Source: Brachypterus glaber (taxonomy: Eukaryota; Arthropoda; Insecta; Coleoptera; Kateretidae). From it: a stretch of 64,000 bases of DNA. Below are positions 20,565-31,376 of this stretch, one piece after another (position 1 is the stretch's first letter; each line of letters starts with the position of its first letter). Position numbers and translations under genes: made by a program. The stretch spans positions 15,455,589-15,519,588 of the forward strand of contig OY294048.1 of the NCBI GenBank assembly GCA_958510825.1, written 5' to 3'. The notes beneath the pieces are model-generated. The model saw nothing but the letters and a program-made list of their open reading frames with translations, searched no databases and was not told the origin of the DNA.

Positions 20565-21266
20565 CGAGGGGCTGACCGCGAGGAAATCTTTTATACAAGC
20601 CAAAGGAACTCAGGAGGAACTCCGAGGAACTCTGAAGGAACTCTGGAGGAACGCCGAGGATCTGCGAGGGACTCTTTGCAAAAAGGAGGACCTCTGGAGG
20701 AACTCTTTGCAAAAAGGAATTCTTTTGTACAAATTTCAGACGCGGTCAGAAACAATTATTATTTATTACCCATGTGGATTAACGTTTTTATGTTCAAACT
20801 AGATGAGCCGTTACAAACACTTTATTAAAACATCCTACCTCCTTTGGGCGTCAATTTTTTTTTAAGGGGCGCCAAGTTTGGTAGAAACTGTCAGGGACAA
20901 AGCTTTTTTTTCGTGAAGGTAAATCAGGGGCGCCATTTTTAATTTGAAGGGGCGCCAAGTTTGGTAGTAACCGTCAGGGACAAAGCTTTTTTATTAAGAT
21001 ATATTTTTGGGCGCCAACTTCTTTTTTTGTAGGGGCGCCAAGTTGAAACCGTCAGGGACAAAGCTTTTTATTTGAGGGTGCCTTATTGGCAGTAGTGCTC
21101 GCACAGCGGTAATTTCTACGGCTTATTTGCTCTAAAAATTACCCCTTCCAGAGAGGAACTCTTAAGGAACACAGGAGGAACTCCCAAGGAACTCTGGAGG
21201 AACTCTGAGGAACTCTTTGCAAAAAGGAACTCTTTTGTACAAATTTCAGATGCGGTCAGCCCCTCG
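20565..21266. mobile_element. 702-bp hAT-like non-autonomous element with 8-bp target duplication
   Basis: The TIR CGAGGGGCTGACCGC is perfect over 15 bp at both ends. It is flanked by an exact 8-bp duplication, GTTTTTGC, at 20557-20564 and 21267-21274. An 8-bp duplication is the hallmark of hAT (and P/Merlin-type) transposition. The interior is two GA-rich minisatellites (GGAACTC-GAGGAACTCTGGAGGAACT, about 20605-20720 and 21145-21240) around a GGGGCGCCAAGTTTGGTAG repeat (20842-21075). There is no transposase. Confidence 0.8.
20842..21075. repeat. GGGGCGCCAAG tandem repeat within the hAT-like element
   Basis: GGGGCGCCAAG starts at 20865, 20949 and 21032, each followed by an (AGTTTGGTAG)AAACCGTCAGGGACAAAGCTTTTT-type block. 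Partial GGGCGCC units lie between, giving about three units of 75-85 bp. The GCGC-rich words are unusual for the window. Confidence 0.75.
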
Positions 21267-21514
21267 GTTTTTGCGAAAAACGAAAAAGAAATTGTTTTTT
21301 TTTTTAATTGCAGTTTTTTTACTTTTTAAAAAAGTTTAAATCCCCATAACTTTTTAATTTCAAAATCGATAGAATTGATACTTATAATAAAGGTAATTTA
21401 TCCTGAAAAAGGTTACGTTAATCGGAATTTTAGAATAGAATAGAATTTTATTGCCACTAAAATCTACGTAAACAAATTTCAGGCAGACGTCATAAATAAT
21501 TAAATATTTATTCT

Positions 21515-21905
21515 ATTTTGCTACTCTTATAAGCTCATAATCACACGCATTTTGCGTGTTCTTATAGGCCCATAAGAGGTCTCTACTTTTTTTCTTTTGG
21601 GTTGGCAACAGACAAAAGTCTATCTCTTGACGTTTGCCGTGCAATTGTGAACGTCGGTTTAAAGTTTAATTTTCTACAAAATTTTGTGTTTAGGTTATGT
21701 TTTACCGTGTTAAAATTGTGGCTTGGTTACTTGCAGTGGAAAAGAGAAGAAATGACTATAAAATATATCAAAATAATATTCCTTCTTAGAATTTTAAACA
21801 TGGCGAAAACTGTAATGCCAATTCGAAACAAAAATCCCTAAATCAGTCATCAATTTAAATGTAAGTTTTTTAAAATTTTAGAGCAAAATAGAAAAAATTG
21901 TATAA
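21515..21905 (+). repeat. Repeat I, copy 1
   Basis: The segment from CTCTTATAAGCTCATAATCA to the TTTTTTAAAATTTTAGAG-like end matches 55131-55510 in the same orientation at roughly 90 percent. The start is a hairpin: CTTATAAGCTCAT..ATGGGCC(C)TATAAG with an inner CACACGCATTTTGCGTGT. The middle contains ATGGCGAAAACTG in both copies, but no conserved long frame. A GAATAGAATAGAATTTTATT tract at 21429-21448, just outside, resembles a reversed LINE tail. Confidence 0.75.
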
Positions 21906-22339
21906 AGCACTAGTACTTTAGAAAACTCACCGCAAGCGGCTCGTTTTCTAAACTTGTACTCGTGCGCTAAAAACGTATGTTATGAAACTAGTACTTTAAT
22001 ATACTATTAAATTAGTTTTCATAAATTTACTCACACAATTAAAACTAAAATAATTACATAACACTAAGTTAACATTACATAAAAAATAGCACAATTTAAA
22101 ATTCAAAATTTCCCTCGAGCTTTCAGCTTTTTTCGTTTTTTCTGAAGTTTAACCCCACATAACTTTTTGCTTTTGGGGAATTACTTTTAAAAACAACAAG
22201 GATCTTTCCCTAGAAGAACTTGATTTTCGTGACATCGAACAGACGGACATTAAAAAAAGAGCTGCTTATTTTTGCATAAAACAAATTTATCTCAAAGAAT
22301 TTTTTGTCTAGGACGATTTTTGAAAATTTAACATGGCCT

Positions 22340-22760
22340 AGGCTGGTTCTCGGCGGCCTTGTTTAGAAATATTTTAAAAATAGTTGAACAAATCTGGATT
22401 GTTTAATTTAAGTGGAATTTATTATAAATATGATTAAAAATGCAAAATATCTAGTAATTATGAAAAACACAGGCAGAGTAGCGATGTATTACACAAATTG
22501 CAAATTGAAAAGATTAATTTACCCAGGCCTATATTTTTTTTTCTCTTGCTACTATGTATACAATTCTCCGTACGTTTTAATTTAATATTACTTTCTTACA
22601 TGCAACTGCTACATTATGAAAATTAGAACGGAAAACGGTTAGCATGTAAACATGGCGCAGAATCTATATAAAAAAAACATTGGATCAATTAAGTTTTGAT
22701 AAGTGGTTCAAAAGTTACTTTTGGTGATATTTTTATTAGGTATCTATTGTGTTTTTAATC
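22340..22760. other. AT-rich non-coding
   Basis: No gene or clear repeat structure beyond A/T tracts. Confidence 0.5.
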
Positions 22761-22764
22761 ATTT

Positions 22765-23735
22765 TTAACCGACTTCCAAAAAAGGAGGATGTTATCAATT
22801 CGACGTGTGACTTTGTTTTTTTTTATGTTTGTTCCCGCATAACTTTGAAACGGATGAACCGAATTTGATTTGGACTTCAAAAAAAAGGAGTAGGTTATCA
22901 ATTCGACGTGTGACTTTTTTTTTATGTTTGTTCTCGAATAACTTTGGAACGGATGAACGGAATTTGATGAAACCTTTTGCAACTTAAAGAGGACATTCAT
23001 GAAGTGGTCCCGTTTTAATTTGATGCTCGGATAAGCCGGATAATTAAGATAAATCTAATCGTTTTAACGCAATTTCACACAAAACCGGCTTAATTTGGTT
23101 CTAATACTAACCAAATTTTTAGAAAATGATCGGATAACACGGATAATCCGGATAAATTGATTAAGGGGTCACTCAAATATTACGGCAGGCTAAAAATCTT
23201 TTAAATTCCGCTAAACTTGACTATGTGGACCTGTAATATTAAAATACCAAGAGAAAATTATAAAATATGTAATGATAACATAAGGCGTTATTTCATTATT
23301 AACGTTTAAAGTTTGACAAAGATTTTCTTTAGTATTTCGTTTAAAATAAGGTTGGTTGGACTCTTGGGAGCTGAAATAAAAATACTATTTTTTTTTTAAA
23401 TTTATCTTTAAGATGATGACGTCACAGCGCACTAATAGTGTGATGTGCTTGCCGAGATGGAAGGACAACTATAATTTAGCTTAGATAACGTTACAAATCT
23501 ACAAGTTCTGTGTCTCTAAAAAGTGAAAAATAAAAACTTTCCACAAAAAAAAATGAACCGACTTCTGTCTCTAAAAAGTAAAAAATAAGTCGGTGCCAAT
23601 TTCACAGCAACCAATTCAACAACAAAAATAATTCTTGGTATTTAATTTAGGGAGTAGTGAAATTGGCACCGACTTATTTTTTATTTTTTACTTTTTAGAG
23701 ACAGAAGTCGGTTCATTTTTTTTTTTTAACATTTA
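22765..23735 (+). mobile_element. Repeat D, copy 2
   Basis: It begins TTAACCGACTTCCAAAAAAG and ends GACAGAAGTCGGTTCATTTT, so its ends are inverted. A ~102-bp direct duplication lies at the left (GACTTCC at 22771 and GACTTC at 22873, each followed by GTTATCAATTCGACGTGTGA). An inverted repeat containing AAGTCGGTGCCAATTTCAC lies at the right (about 23555-23715). It matches 12131-12965 in reverse. The frame 22755-23000 is an artefact of the duplication. Confidence 0.8.
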
Positions 23736-24261
23736 GCTTAAATTGACTGTCAGTTCAGTTTGTAGTTTATTTGGTATATTTAAGAGACATGATTAGTGCT
23801 TATGGATCATTTGTCTTATTTTAGTTTGAATTAGAGATTAGTGAGCTCCTGATGCTGGGGTGCGTTCTGATACCTTCCCCGGTGTGTATTAGAGTGAGCA
23901 CTCTAGCTATGAACTAGATGCGTAAAACAAAGAGGAGGAGGATTGGGAGGAGAGGAGGAGGATTGGAAGGGAGGGAAAATTAACTGTTATTGTACTTGTA
24001 AATAAAGTTTTATTAAGTCCGCTATGGCAATTTCTACGGAAAAAAGACCATTATCTTCCGAAACCGAGCATCTCAGATTCTACTGTTAATGGTTTTATAA
24101 TCTATCGACCTCCTACTAGCAGGGTTAACTCTTGGTTTGCATTGGCAAGTCACTAAAACTTAATTTTTATTCAAGATTAGCGTGAGCGAGTACGGAGAGT
24201 GAAATATTTTGCCAGTGAGAATGTTTTTGCTATTTAATTTCATTTTTTACTATTAAATCAG
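23736..24261. other. AT-rich, with a GA-rich patch
   Basis: 23930-23978 is a GGAGGAGGATTGGGAGGAGA-type purine run. No coding region is visible. Confidence 0.4.
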
Positions 24262-24880
24262 CCGTGAAGATATGTAATGCTACGCATTCCATTACATATT
24301 ATTCACAGTAAATGGTATATTGCATTCCCCAAATACTTAAAAAAAATAAAAAAACGAAAAAATTATTAAAAAAAAAATTTTTCAAATAAAAAGTTTTCAA
24401 AAAACTTTTTTTCTTATTTTTTATTTTTTTTATTAAATTTTCTTTTTTCGAAAAACAAAAAATTAAAAAAAACATTTTTCAAAAAAAAAATTCAAAAAAA
24501 ATTCAAAATTTAATTTTTTTTTAACTTTCTTTTGGTAGGATTGATCCTTATAATAAAAGTAATTTTTCCTGAAAAAAATTACATTAATCGGATTTTTCTT
24601 TCAGCTCTTTTCGAGTTTTTTAAAGGTTTAACCCACCATAACTTTTTTGTTTTTGGGGGGATTACTTTCAAAAACAATATGGATCTTTCCCTCATAGAAC
24701 TTGATTTTTCCTAAAAAGTCGATCGGATTATTCGTTCTTGAGGTATCGTGTTCACAACAATCGTGACATCAGACGGACGGACGGAATTTTGGTAAAAAAA
24801 AGTTGCTTATTTTTTCATGAAAAATTTATATCCAAGAATTTGTTGTCTAGGACTATTTTTGATTTTTTTTTAAACTACCG
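24262..24880 (+). repeat. Repeat H, copy 2
   Basis: This is an uninterrupted counterpart of 20425-22330. It starts GCCGTGAAGATATGTAATGC. 24340-24520 is an A/T homopolymer-rich core. It continues with GGATTGATCCTTATAATAAA and GTTCACAACAATCGTGACAT, an ACGGACGGACGG patch and TGTTGTCTAGGACTATTTTT. A third copy lies inverted at about 49005-49260. Confidence 0.7.
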
Positions 24881-25205
24881 TATAATATTGTTCTAGCGCA
24901 GGCGCTGTGAATAATATGACAAGAGTTAATGTTCCTTTAGAGACTACTAATCAGCTTTGATTATAATTTATAAAATTAAGAATTAAGTAAAAGTTTTAGT
25001 CTAAAACCTTATGCACAACTTCCGCGAGAAATTAGTAAACCATAGTTTTTACAGCGAATTTTGCTTTGGTTTACATTAAAGAACTTTTACCTCAAGAAGT
25101 AATTTCAGACCAATGTTTATGAAGGTGTCATCGTTTTGTTTGTTTATTTACTAACAGAAACGCGATACAGCTTTGTGTTGTAAAATGTAGATGTCGCTAG
25201 TCGAC

Positions 25206-25405
25206 NNNNNNNNNNNNNNNNNNNNNNNNNNNNNNNNNNNNNNNNNNNNNNNNNNNNNNNNNNNNNNNNNNNNNNNNNNNNNNNNNNNNNNNNNNNNNNN
25301 NNNNNNNNNNNNNNNNNNNNNNNNNNNNNNNNNNNNNNNNNNNNNNNNNNNNNNNNNNNNNNNNNNNNNNNNNNNNNNNNNNNNNNNNNNNNNNNNNNNN
25401 NNNNN
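25206..25405. other. Assembly gap (200 Ns)
   Basis: Exactly 200 unknown bases, so probably a fixed-size scaffold gap of unknown true length. Confidence 0.99.
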
Positions 25406-25805
25406 GTAAAAAAAAGTTAGTTAGCAAAACCACCACTGGCGGCAGCACCCTTTGACGTTGATGACAGCCATACTACAAACTTGTTTGTTTATTATGTAAA
25501 CAGGTGGTTGGCTCGAGATTCTGTGCAAAAACCTTGTGGGAAATTTATTAAAAATGATTGAAGAAGAATATATGGTTTATACACCTACAAATCTCTCCGA
25601 AATTGCAAATGCTACAAGTTACCATCGAAATAGCGAAAAGTGTACGAAAAAAATTTAAACTGAGCTAAGGAAGGTTTAATTTTATTTCGAACGGGTTTTA
25701 TTGGCCTATGTTAATAAAAAAACATACTTTATTACTGAATAAATTAAATTCAAAAATTAATAATTAAAAAGAATATATAGGATGCTTGAAGAAAAAATTG
25801 TATGT
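25406..25805. other. AT-rich non-coding
   Basis: No gene is seen. ACCACTGGCGGCAGCACCCT at 25430-25449, right after the gap, is GC-rich and could be the edge of something lost in it. Confidence 0.4.
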
Positions 25806-25925
25806 TTCACTCAGAGGAAAAGTGCATTTTTTTACTCGTCTGTAGTTTCCGGACTCCGCTTCGCGTCGTTCGTAAATTCTACAGACTAGTAAAAAAGCTT
25901 CACTTTTCCTCTTAGTAGAACAATA
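25806..25925. repeat. Inverted repeat with GC-rich hairpin tip
   Basis: Arms CAGAGGAAAAGTGCATTTTT..CTCGTCTGTAG and the complement CTACAGACTAGTAAAAAAGC..CTTTTCCTCTTAGT surround CGGACTCCGCTTCGCGTCG. AT-rich arms with a 'CCG..CGG' tip also appear near 21915, 44190 and 59560. Confidence 0.65.
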
Positions 25926-26553
25926 TACTATTTTTATAATATAGGTACATTTATATGATATCCAACTCGATAAGGATCGCCAAAAAAAAATTATTACCAT
26001 TTTGTCAAAAAAATAGGTACCGGGATTGGAATCTCGTATAGGTAATTTACGTATGTGCAAAATTTCAAAATCAGTGAGATATATAATAATAATAATTTAA
26101 CACGTTAGCTACCACCTCTATATTAGTTTTCTTGTCAGTCGGACGAAACCCAAATTTTAGAAAGGCTCACTTGCTCGGTACATTGAAAGTTCAAAGGAAG
26201 CCTAAAAACTGAGCATTTTATTTTTTTTTTTGCAAAAAGAGAAAAAAAAAATAGCAGTCCATACTCGGGTCCATATAAATTAATAAAATTTCAAAAAAAT
26301 TTTTCGTCTATTACAGTAAACCCTAGCGGCCCCACCCATACTCCAAATTTAATATTTTGTAGGTCCCGTAGTCCGGCGAAATTAAAATATAAAATATCTA
26401 AAGCAGACCCTAGAGACCGCCGTGGTCCTGGCGTAACTATCACAAGCGGTCCCGCCATGGTATCCAAAGTGTTAATATCTAATACAAATTTTAATTTTTA
26501 CTTAACAAACAGACTAAAAAGTATAGTTAAAAATAAAAGGTTTTATAAACTAA

Positions 26554-29265
26554 TACAATCCAGTAACATCCTATTTTAGAACTCAACATATACATGGTGG
26601 TAGTGCCTTGTTTGTGAAAGAAAACTGGAATAAAAGCTGTACAATAATAAATATGTCTGAGTTTAGTGAGGAAATCCACTGTGAAATAAGTGCGATGAAA
26701 CTAAAAGTGGGTGAATATAAATGTTGCATTCTAAGCGTATACAGGTCACCTAATGCCAACTTTGAGACCTTCGTGGGAAGGATAACAGCAGCACTTGTAC
26801 ACTGTGCACAGTTCAACTTGGATATATTTTTGTGTGGAGACCTAAACATACACTACTTTGAAAACACAATAGAATTGCAGGTATTTATAGACCTAGTAGA
26901 GTGCTTTAATTTAAAATGTACAAATATGACAGATTACACCAGAGTATATGCAAATAAAAATGGAACAATTTCTTATTCTAAGATTGACTATATATTAGCT
27001 AGTGGAGATTTAACTTGTGAAACTAGGGTATTCCCTCCCCATTTTGGGGATCACCTAGTTTTAGAACTTAGCTGCAAAATAAACATAACCTCTAAAAACT
27101 CAAACAAAAACAAAACTCTTAACCAAGTACGTAGAAATATATCTAGTGAAAATCTAGAAAACCTAAAAGCATTTCTAGAATTAAGTAGTTTTGAAAGCAT
27201 CTATTCTAGTTTCGGTGATGTTGATGCTGTCTTTGATAACTTTATGAATTTACTAATAGGTGCTATCGACATCTGTTGCCCAAAAACAAACAAAAAAAAC
27301 AACAGCCCCATACAAAACAAAAATTGGGTTACCCAAGAAGTTATACTGTCTAGTAGAAACCTTAAAAATATTTTTTGGCTAGCAAAAAGTCTAAATGATG
27401 GTATTTCACTTCTGCAATATCAAAACGCTAAAAAGAAACATAGTGTACTAATAAAAAACACTAAGCAAAAATATTACCATGAATTGATCGAAAAATCTAA
27501 TAATAAACAAAAAAGCATTTGGCAACTCACTAATAAGACACTAGGGCGGGTTAAAAAATCAGACAATCTAATAATCAATGAAAATAATAAAGAAATATCA
27601 GACCCAGATACTGTTGCACAAATTTTTGGTAATTATTTTTCTAGCGCCACAAAAAATAGCCTCGAAAACCACTTTGGTAACAAAATGTCTAGTAAATGTA
27701 CTGTCTCAGAAAGTGTAGACAGTCTATTTAAATTTGATCCAGTTAGTAGTGAGGAAATCTCAAAAATAATAAAAAATCTTAAAAATACAAAAAGCGTTGG
27801 ACCAGACAGTATATCTACAAAAATTCTTAAATCCATAACAGAGCAAATATCTAAACCATTGGCGCACCTTATAAATTTTTCGGTAGAAAGGGGTAAATTT
27901 CCATCGTTGTTAAAGACAGCCTCTATAATCCCAGTATACAAAAAAAACGACACCAAGGATAAGGTCAACTACAGACCTGTCGCCATTTTGAATGTGATCT
28001 CAAAGGTTTTTGAAAGAGCAGTGTATGTGCGCCTGGTGGATTATTTAGATAAGCACAATATATTAACAGAATATCAACATGGATTTAGAAGGGGCAGGTC
28101 GACAGAGAGTGCGGCCCATGCCTTCACAAAATATATCTATAAAAAGTTGGATGAGGGATTACATGTGGCCGGGCTCTTTTTTGACCTGTCCCGAGCATTC
28201 GATTGTCTAAATATACCATTTACAAAAGAAAAACTCTTTAATTTAGGAATCCGAAATAATATACTTCTATGGCTTATAGATTTTTTAAAAAATAGGGAAA
28301 TATTTGTAAGAGTAGGTAGGGCTATGTCAAAACTTTTCAAGATTGACATAGGCGTACCTCAGGGGTCTGTGCTGGGACCCCTCATATTTTTACTATATGT
28401 TAACGACATGCCCAGTCATATAATCGCTGAAATTATCGCCATGTTCGCGGATGATACGTCTTTCGCGGTCTCAGCACAGACCCTTGAAGACCTAAAAATA
28501 AAAATTAATGAAATAATATCTTTATTCCTAAAATGGTGTAATGACAACAATCTTATCCTGAATTTGGAAAAAACAGAACTATTATATTTTAATAACACAA
28601 ATGTAGATTCACTCGAAATAAGAATAAATGAAAAAATAATCCTCCCGGCGCGCAGCACAAAATTTCTGGGAATATATTTAGACCGCAGTCTACGATGGGC
28701 AGATCAAATAGACTTCATCTCAAAAAAAATAAATAAGGCGTACTATGCCATTTCCAAATTAAAAACCACACTGCCCCTCAAGGGTATCTTAAGTGTATAT
28801 TATAGTCTAGTTTACAGTCAGCTAAATTATAATATAATCCTGTGGGGTAGTGGTGTAAATTGGGAGAGGGTTTTTATTGCCCAAAAAAGAATTATTCGTA
28901 AAATATTTAATATCAAATTTAGGGATTCGTGTAAGGAATATTTTAAAAAATATAAATTAATGACAATGCCATGCGTATACATTTATAGGTGTCTGCTGTT
29001 TATTCGTGAAAATATTTCTCTTTATAATAAAAATTCTGATAATCATAATTATAGCACAAGGAGCTGCAATGCACTGTGCATTCCTGCCCACAAAACAGCT
29101 AGATATGAAAAATCTGTAACATATATTGGAATAAAACTTTACAATAAGCTACCAGACGGCTATAAATGTATAAGCTTGTGCGAATTTAGCATCAAAATTA
29201 AAAAATTACTTTTGGAAAGGGCATACTACGCCTTAAATGAGTTTTTAGAGGATGAAAATTTTTAA
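26554..29265 (+). CDS. ORF2: APE-type endonuclease (partial) plus reverse transcriptase
   Basis: This would nick target DNA and prime cDNA synthesis on its own RNA. Sense codons begin at 26554, after the stop at 26551-26553, with YNPVTSYFRTQHIHGGSALF, an endonuclease segment. Numbering from 26608 (a TTG, not a real start), it has YRSP (45-48), GDLN (77-80), SKIDYI (124-129) and the GDH box (147-149), the last three endonuclease motifs. The RT follows: NYRPVAILN, FFDLSRAFD (catalytic D526), GVPQGS (582-587) and FADD (613-616). A Cys/His-poor C-terminus ends EFLEDENF. Compared with full-length relatives, only the N-terminal part of the endonuclease is missing. The RT catalytic Asp residues are present. 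It is most like LINE D's C-terminus (30835-31730) within this window. Confidence 0.9.
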   Translation, partial: YNPVTSYFRTQHIHGGSALFVKENWNKSCTIINMSEFSEEIHCEISAMKLKVGEYKCCILSVYRSPNANFETFVGRITAALVHCAQFNLDIFLCGDLNIHYFENTIELQVFIDLVECFNLKCTNMTDYTRVYANKNGTISYSKIDYILASGDLTCETRVFPPHFGDHLVLELSCKINITSKNSNKNKTLNQVRRNISSENLENLKAFLELSSFESIYSSFGDVDAVFDNFMNLLIGAIDICCPKTNKKNNSPIQNKNWVTQEVILSSRNLKNIFWLAKSLNDGISLLQYQNAKKKHSVLIKNTKQKYYHELIEKSNNKQKSIWQLTNKTLGRVKKSDNLIINENNKEISDPDTVAQIFGNYFSSATKNSLENHFGNKMSSKCTVSESVDSLFKFDPVSSEEISKIIKNLKNTKSVGPDSISTKILKSITEQISKPLAHLINFSVERGKFPSLLKTASIIPVYKKNDTKDKVNYRPVAILNVISKVFERAVYVRLVDYLDKHNILTEYQHGFRRGRSTESAAHAFTKYIYKKLDEGLHVAGLFFDLSRAFDCLNIPFTKEKLFNLGIRNNILLWLIDFLKNREIFVRVGRAMSKLFKIDIGVPQGSVLGPLIFLLYVNDMPSHIIAEIIAMFADDTSFAVSAQTLEDLKIKINEIISLFLKWCNDNNLILNLEKTELLYFNNTNVDSLEIRINEKIILPARSTKFLGIYLDRSLRWADQIDFISKKINKAYYAISKLKTTLPLKGILSVYYSLVYSQLNYNIILWGSGVNWERVFIAQKRIIRKIFNIKFRDSCKEYFKKYKLMTMPCVYIYRCLLFIRENISLYNKNSDNHNYSTRSCNALCIPAHKTARYEKSVTYIGIKLYNKLPDGYKCISLCEFSIKIKKLLLERAYYALNEFLEDENF

Positions 29266-29400
29266 CAAAAATGTAAACGTAATTTTATGTAAACGTAATT
29301 TTATGTATGATATGTATTTATTTTGACTTGTATATCCACCTTAAGGTGGCACTTGTATGTATTTATATATTAAAATTAAACCTAACAGGTTATTTATTAA
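26554..29400 (+). mobile_element. LINE C: young 5'-truncated jockey-like retrotransposon
   Basis: It holds one long uninterrupted ORF2 (26554-29265) and a short AT-rich 3' UTR with a duplicated ATGTAAACGTAATTTT. There is no poly(A) or obvious simple-repeat tail; the end near 29400 is approximate. The N-terminal third of the endonuclease and any ORF1 are missing, so the copy is 5'-truncated, as is usual for LINE insertions. Lack of internal stops over 900 codons implies recent arrival. Confidence 0.85.
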
Positions 29401-29544
29401 TTTAAAGAAGATATACAGCTGTATTGTTATTTCTGGCCAAAGTTTATTTAAGTTATCTAAAGAACGAATTTTCACCATAAATCGGTTTTCGTAAAATAAC
29501 ATATTCTTCTTCTCGCTGAATCAGATAACGGTATGGTATTTAAT
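29401..29544. other. AT-rich spacer
   Basis: Non-coding, with nothing recognisable. Confidence 0.5.
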
Positions 29545-29720
29545 TAAATTTACAATTAGCCGCCGACGTGCACCCACTAATTAATACGGCAAAGAGTCCC
29601 CGGCCCCCCATGGCCCGCCTGATCTACCGCAAATCGGAGGAGCCCCATAAGTAGCGGCGGTGGTGGTCCCCATAAGGAAAAACCTGGAGATTTATTTGCA
29701 AGAGACTAGCGGTAGGCAGA
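29545..29720. other. GC-rich apparently unique island
   Basis: CCGCCGACGTGCACCC, GAGTCCCCGGCCCCCCATGG, CAAATCGGAGGAGCCCC and GTAGCGGCGGTGGTGG stand out against ~30 percent GC flanks. A 14-codon frame MARLIYRKSEEPHK runs 29609-29653. It could be a conserved element, an exon or an old GC-rich repeat. Confidence 0.3.
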
Positions 29721-30834
29721 GTATTTGTAGTGGTCAACTCGAATTACCATACGTTACTGCTTAAGCTATAGATGAATAGTATTCATTGAATACTTTAAAG
29801 AAGAAGAAGAATGTAAATGGTTCGGGAACATTAGTGTGAGCCTATAACTTATTTATGCTCATAACATTGGAGAGTACATTAATTTAGATAGAACTTTTAG
29901 ATGATTTTAAAATGTCAGTAGATGTCCTTTCCTATGGAGCTCGTTCAATAAGTCCAAAACCTTTCCAATAATTTTTGGCGAAAATCAATAAAAAAGCGAT
30001 ATATGTAAATATTTTAAAACAGTTAATTTTTGCACTCTTTGCCTTTACCGATTTTGTGTATGAACTAGTTATATTTAAGAGAAAAGTATCCTTTCTGTCA
30101 CAATAAACACATTCACGTTGGTCTTTAATTTCCTTGGTGTTACTTTTACTATTCTATAAGTTCTCCACAGTTTTTGGTAAAAATCGATAATATAATGTTT
30201 AAAGACTGACAAATATTTTGGCAATCTTTGCCTTGACTATTTAATCATTTCTTACTGCCATGGCATGCCAAACTATTTCAGAGAATTTTAAAATGGAACT
30301 GTATCAAGTTCATAGTAACAATTAGTCAACTAGTTATTTAACAGAAAAACATAATAATCATCAGTCACAATTTACGAATTTACGTAGGTATCTGTATTTT
30401 ATATTACAGTAGGTACTGTAAATCCGAGTTGATGATCCTTCCATTGATGGATTAATGGATGTCGTAAATTTTCAAAGGATTTTGATCACATATAGTAAGA
30501 TTCTAATTGTATTTTAATTAGATAATTGGTTAGAAATAAAAGCTTCCACTCATTTATCTTTTTTATCCTGCTATACATCTGCCGTTGCAGTTTGGTTTGG
30601 TAAGTACTCTACCTATTTAACAAAATTCCTTATACGAATCCATATATTACCGCTGTCGCGTTTTTTGTCGAGTCTGTGTGTTTATTTCCCGTTTTATTTA
30701 GAAAAATCCGCGGAATACCCACCGCGTTACGATATACTACCAGTTGCATAAAAAACAAACGAGGGGAAACCACTGACAAATGGGTCGTTAGTAGCAATTG
30801 AAAGATTTTAGTAAATAATTGGGAACTTATTCGG
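29721..30834. other. AT-rich non-coding, apparently single-copy
   Basis: There are no long frames and no internal repeats I can see. Intronic-looking sequence. Confidence 0.5.
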
Positions 30835-31146
30835 TTATGAATAGAATAGAATAGAATATAGAATATTATTTATTAATCCAAAAAAATTTACAATGAAATT
30901 GTAGGACAAGTCGAAAGATAAGTATAAATAGTAGCATAAAAAATACAATACAAGATTGGTTAAAAAATGTCCCATATGCGGACACATAAAAACAAGAAAT
31001 CACAAAATAAAATATAAAACTAATGTACAAGAATTTTAACACATTAAAAATAATTTACGCATTTTTTATTTCACGCGTTTCATAAAAACATTTATCCAGT
31101 AAAAACAATTTTAATTGAAATATCTATTGTATAGATCCATCGTAGG

Positions 31147-31376
31147 GATAACTAAATTATTAATTAAAACAAAAGTCCTATTTCCCTATATTTATTATAT
31201 TGTTTTACCAACCTAGGTTTCGATCTTTTCTATAACTAAGACCATCTTATTTAATATTGTAATGTAAACCCTGAAGATGGTCTTAGTTATAGAAAAGATT
31301 GAAACCTAGGTTGGTAAAACAATATAATAAATATAGGGAAATAGGACTTTTGTTTTAATTAATAATTTTAATTGAC
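31147..31376. repeat. Inverted repeat of ~95-bp arms overlapping the LINE D end
   Basis: Left arm ATTAATTAAAACAAAAGTCC..TTTTACCAACCTAGGTTTCG and its complement to the right are nearly identical, with a spacer of about 30 bp around 31239-31268. The right arm includes the last LINE D codons and a hammerhead-like core at 31268-31317. Confidence 0.8.
31268..31317 (+). ncRNA. Hammerhead-ribozyme-like motif, copy 4
   Basis: ACC precedes CTGAAGA (31271-31277). Then come stem II GGTCTT/AAGATT (two G-U pairs), GAAA (31301-31304), CCTAGG (helix III, self-paired), TT, and GGT that pairs with ACC. All catalytic core bases are present, with a GUU triplet. An extra T between A9 and stem II and wobble closing pairs may weaken it. 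The inverted copy on the left arm lacks the CTGA. Confidence 0.5.

Larger units (their letters stand above)
20425..22330 (+). repeat. Repeat H, copy 1, split by nested insertions
   Basis: GCCGTGAAGGTATGTAATG (20425) to TGGTATATTGCA matches 24262-24330. GATACTTATAATAAAGGTAA at 21377 matches 24541-24560. The block 22130-22330 (CTTTCAGC, CCCCACATAACTTTTTGC, GGATCTTTCCCTAGAAGAAC, ATTTTTTGTCTAGGAC) matches 24600-24870. Between them sit the insert 20565-21266 and repeat I (21515-21905). No coding region. Confidence 0.7.

Noticed and set aside
25191..25448. Open frames across 25191-25448
   Set aside because: They run through the 200-N gap and carry no information.
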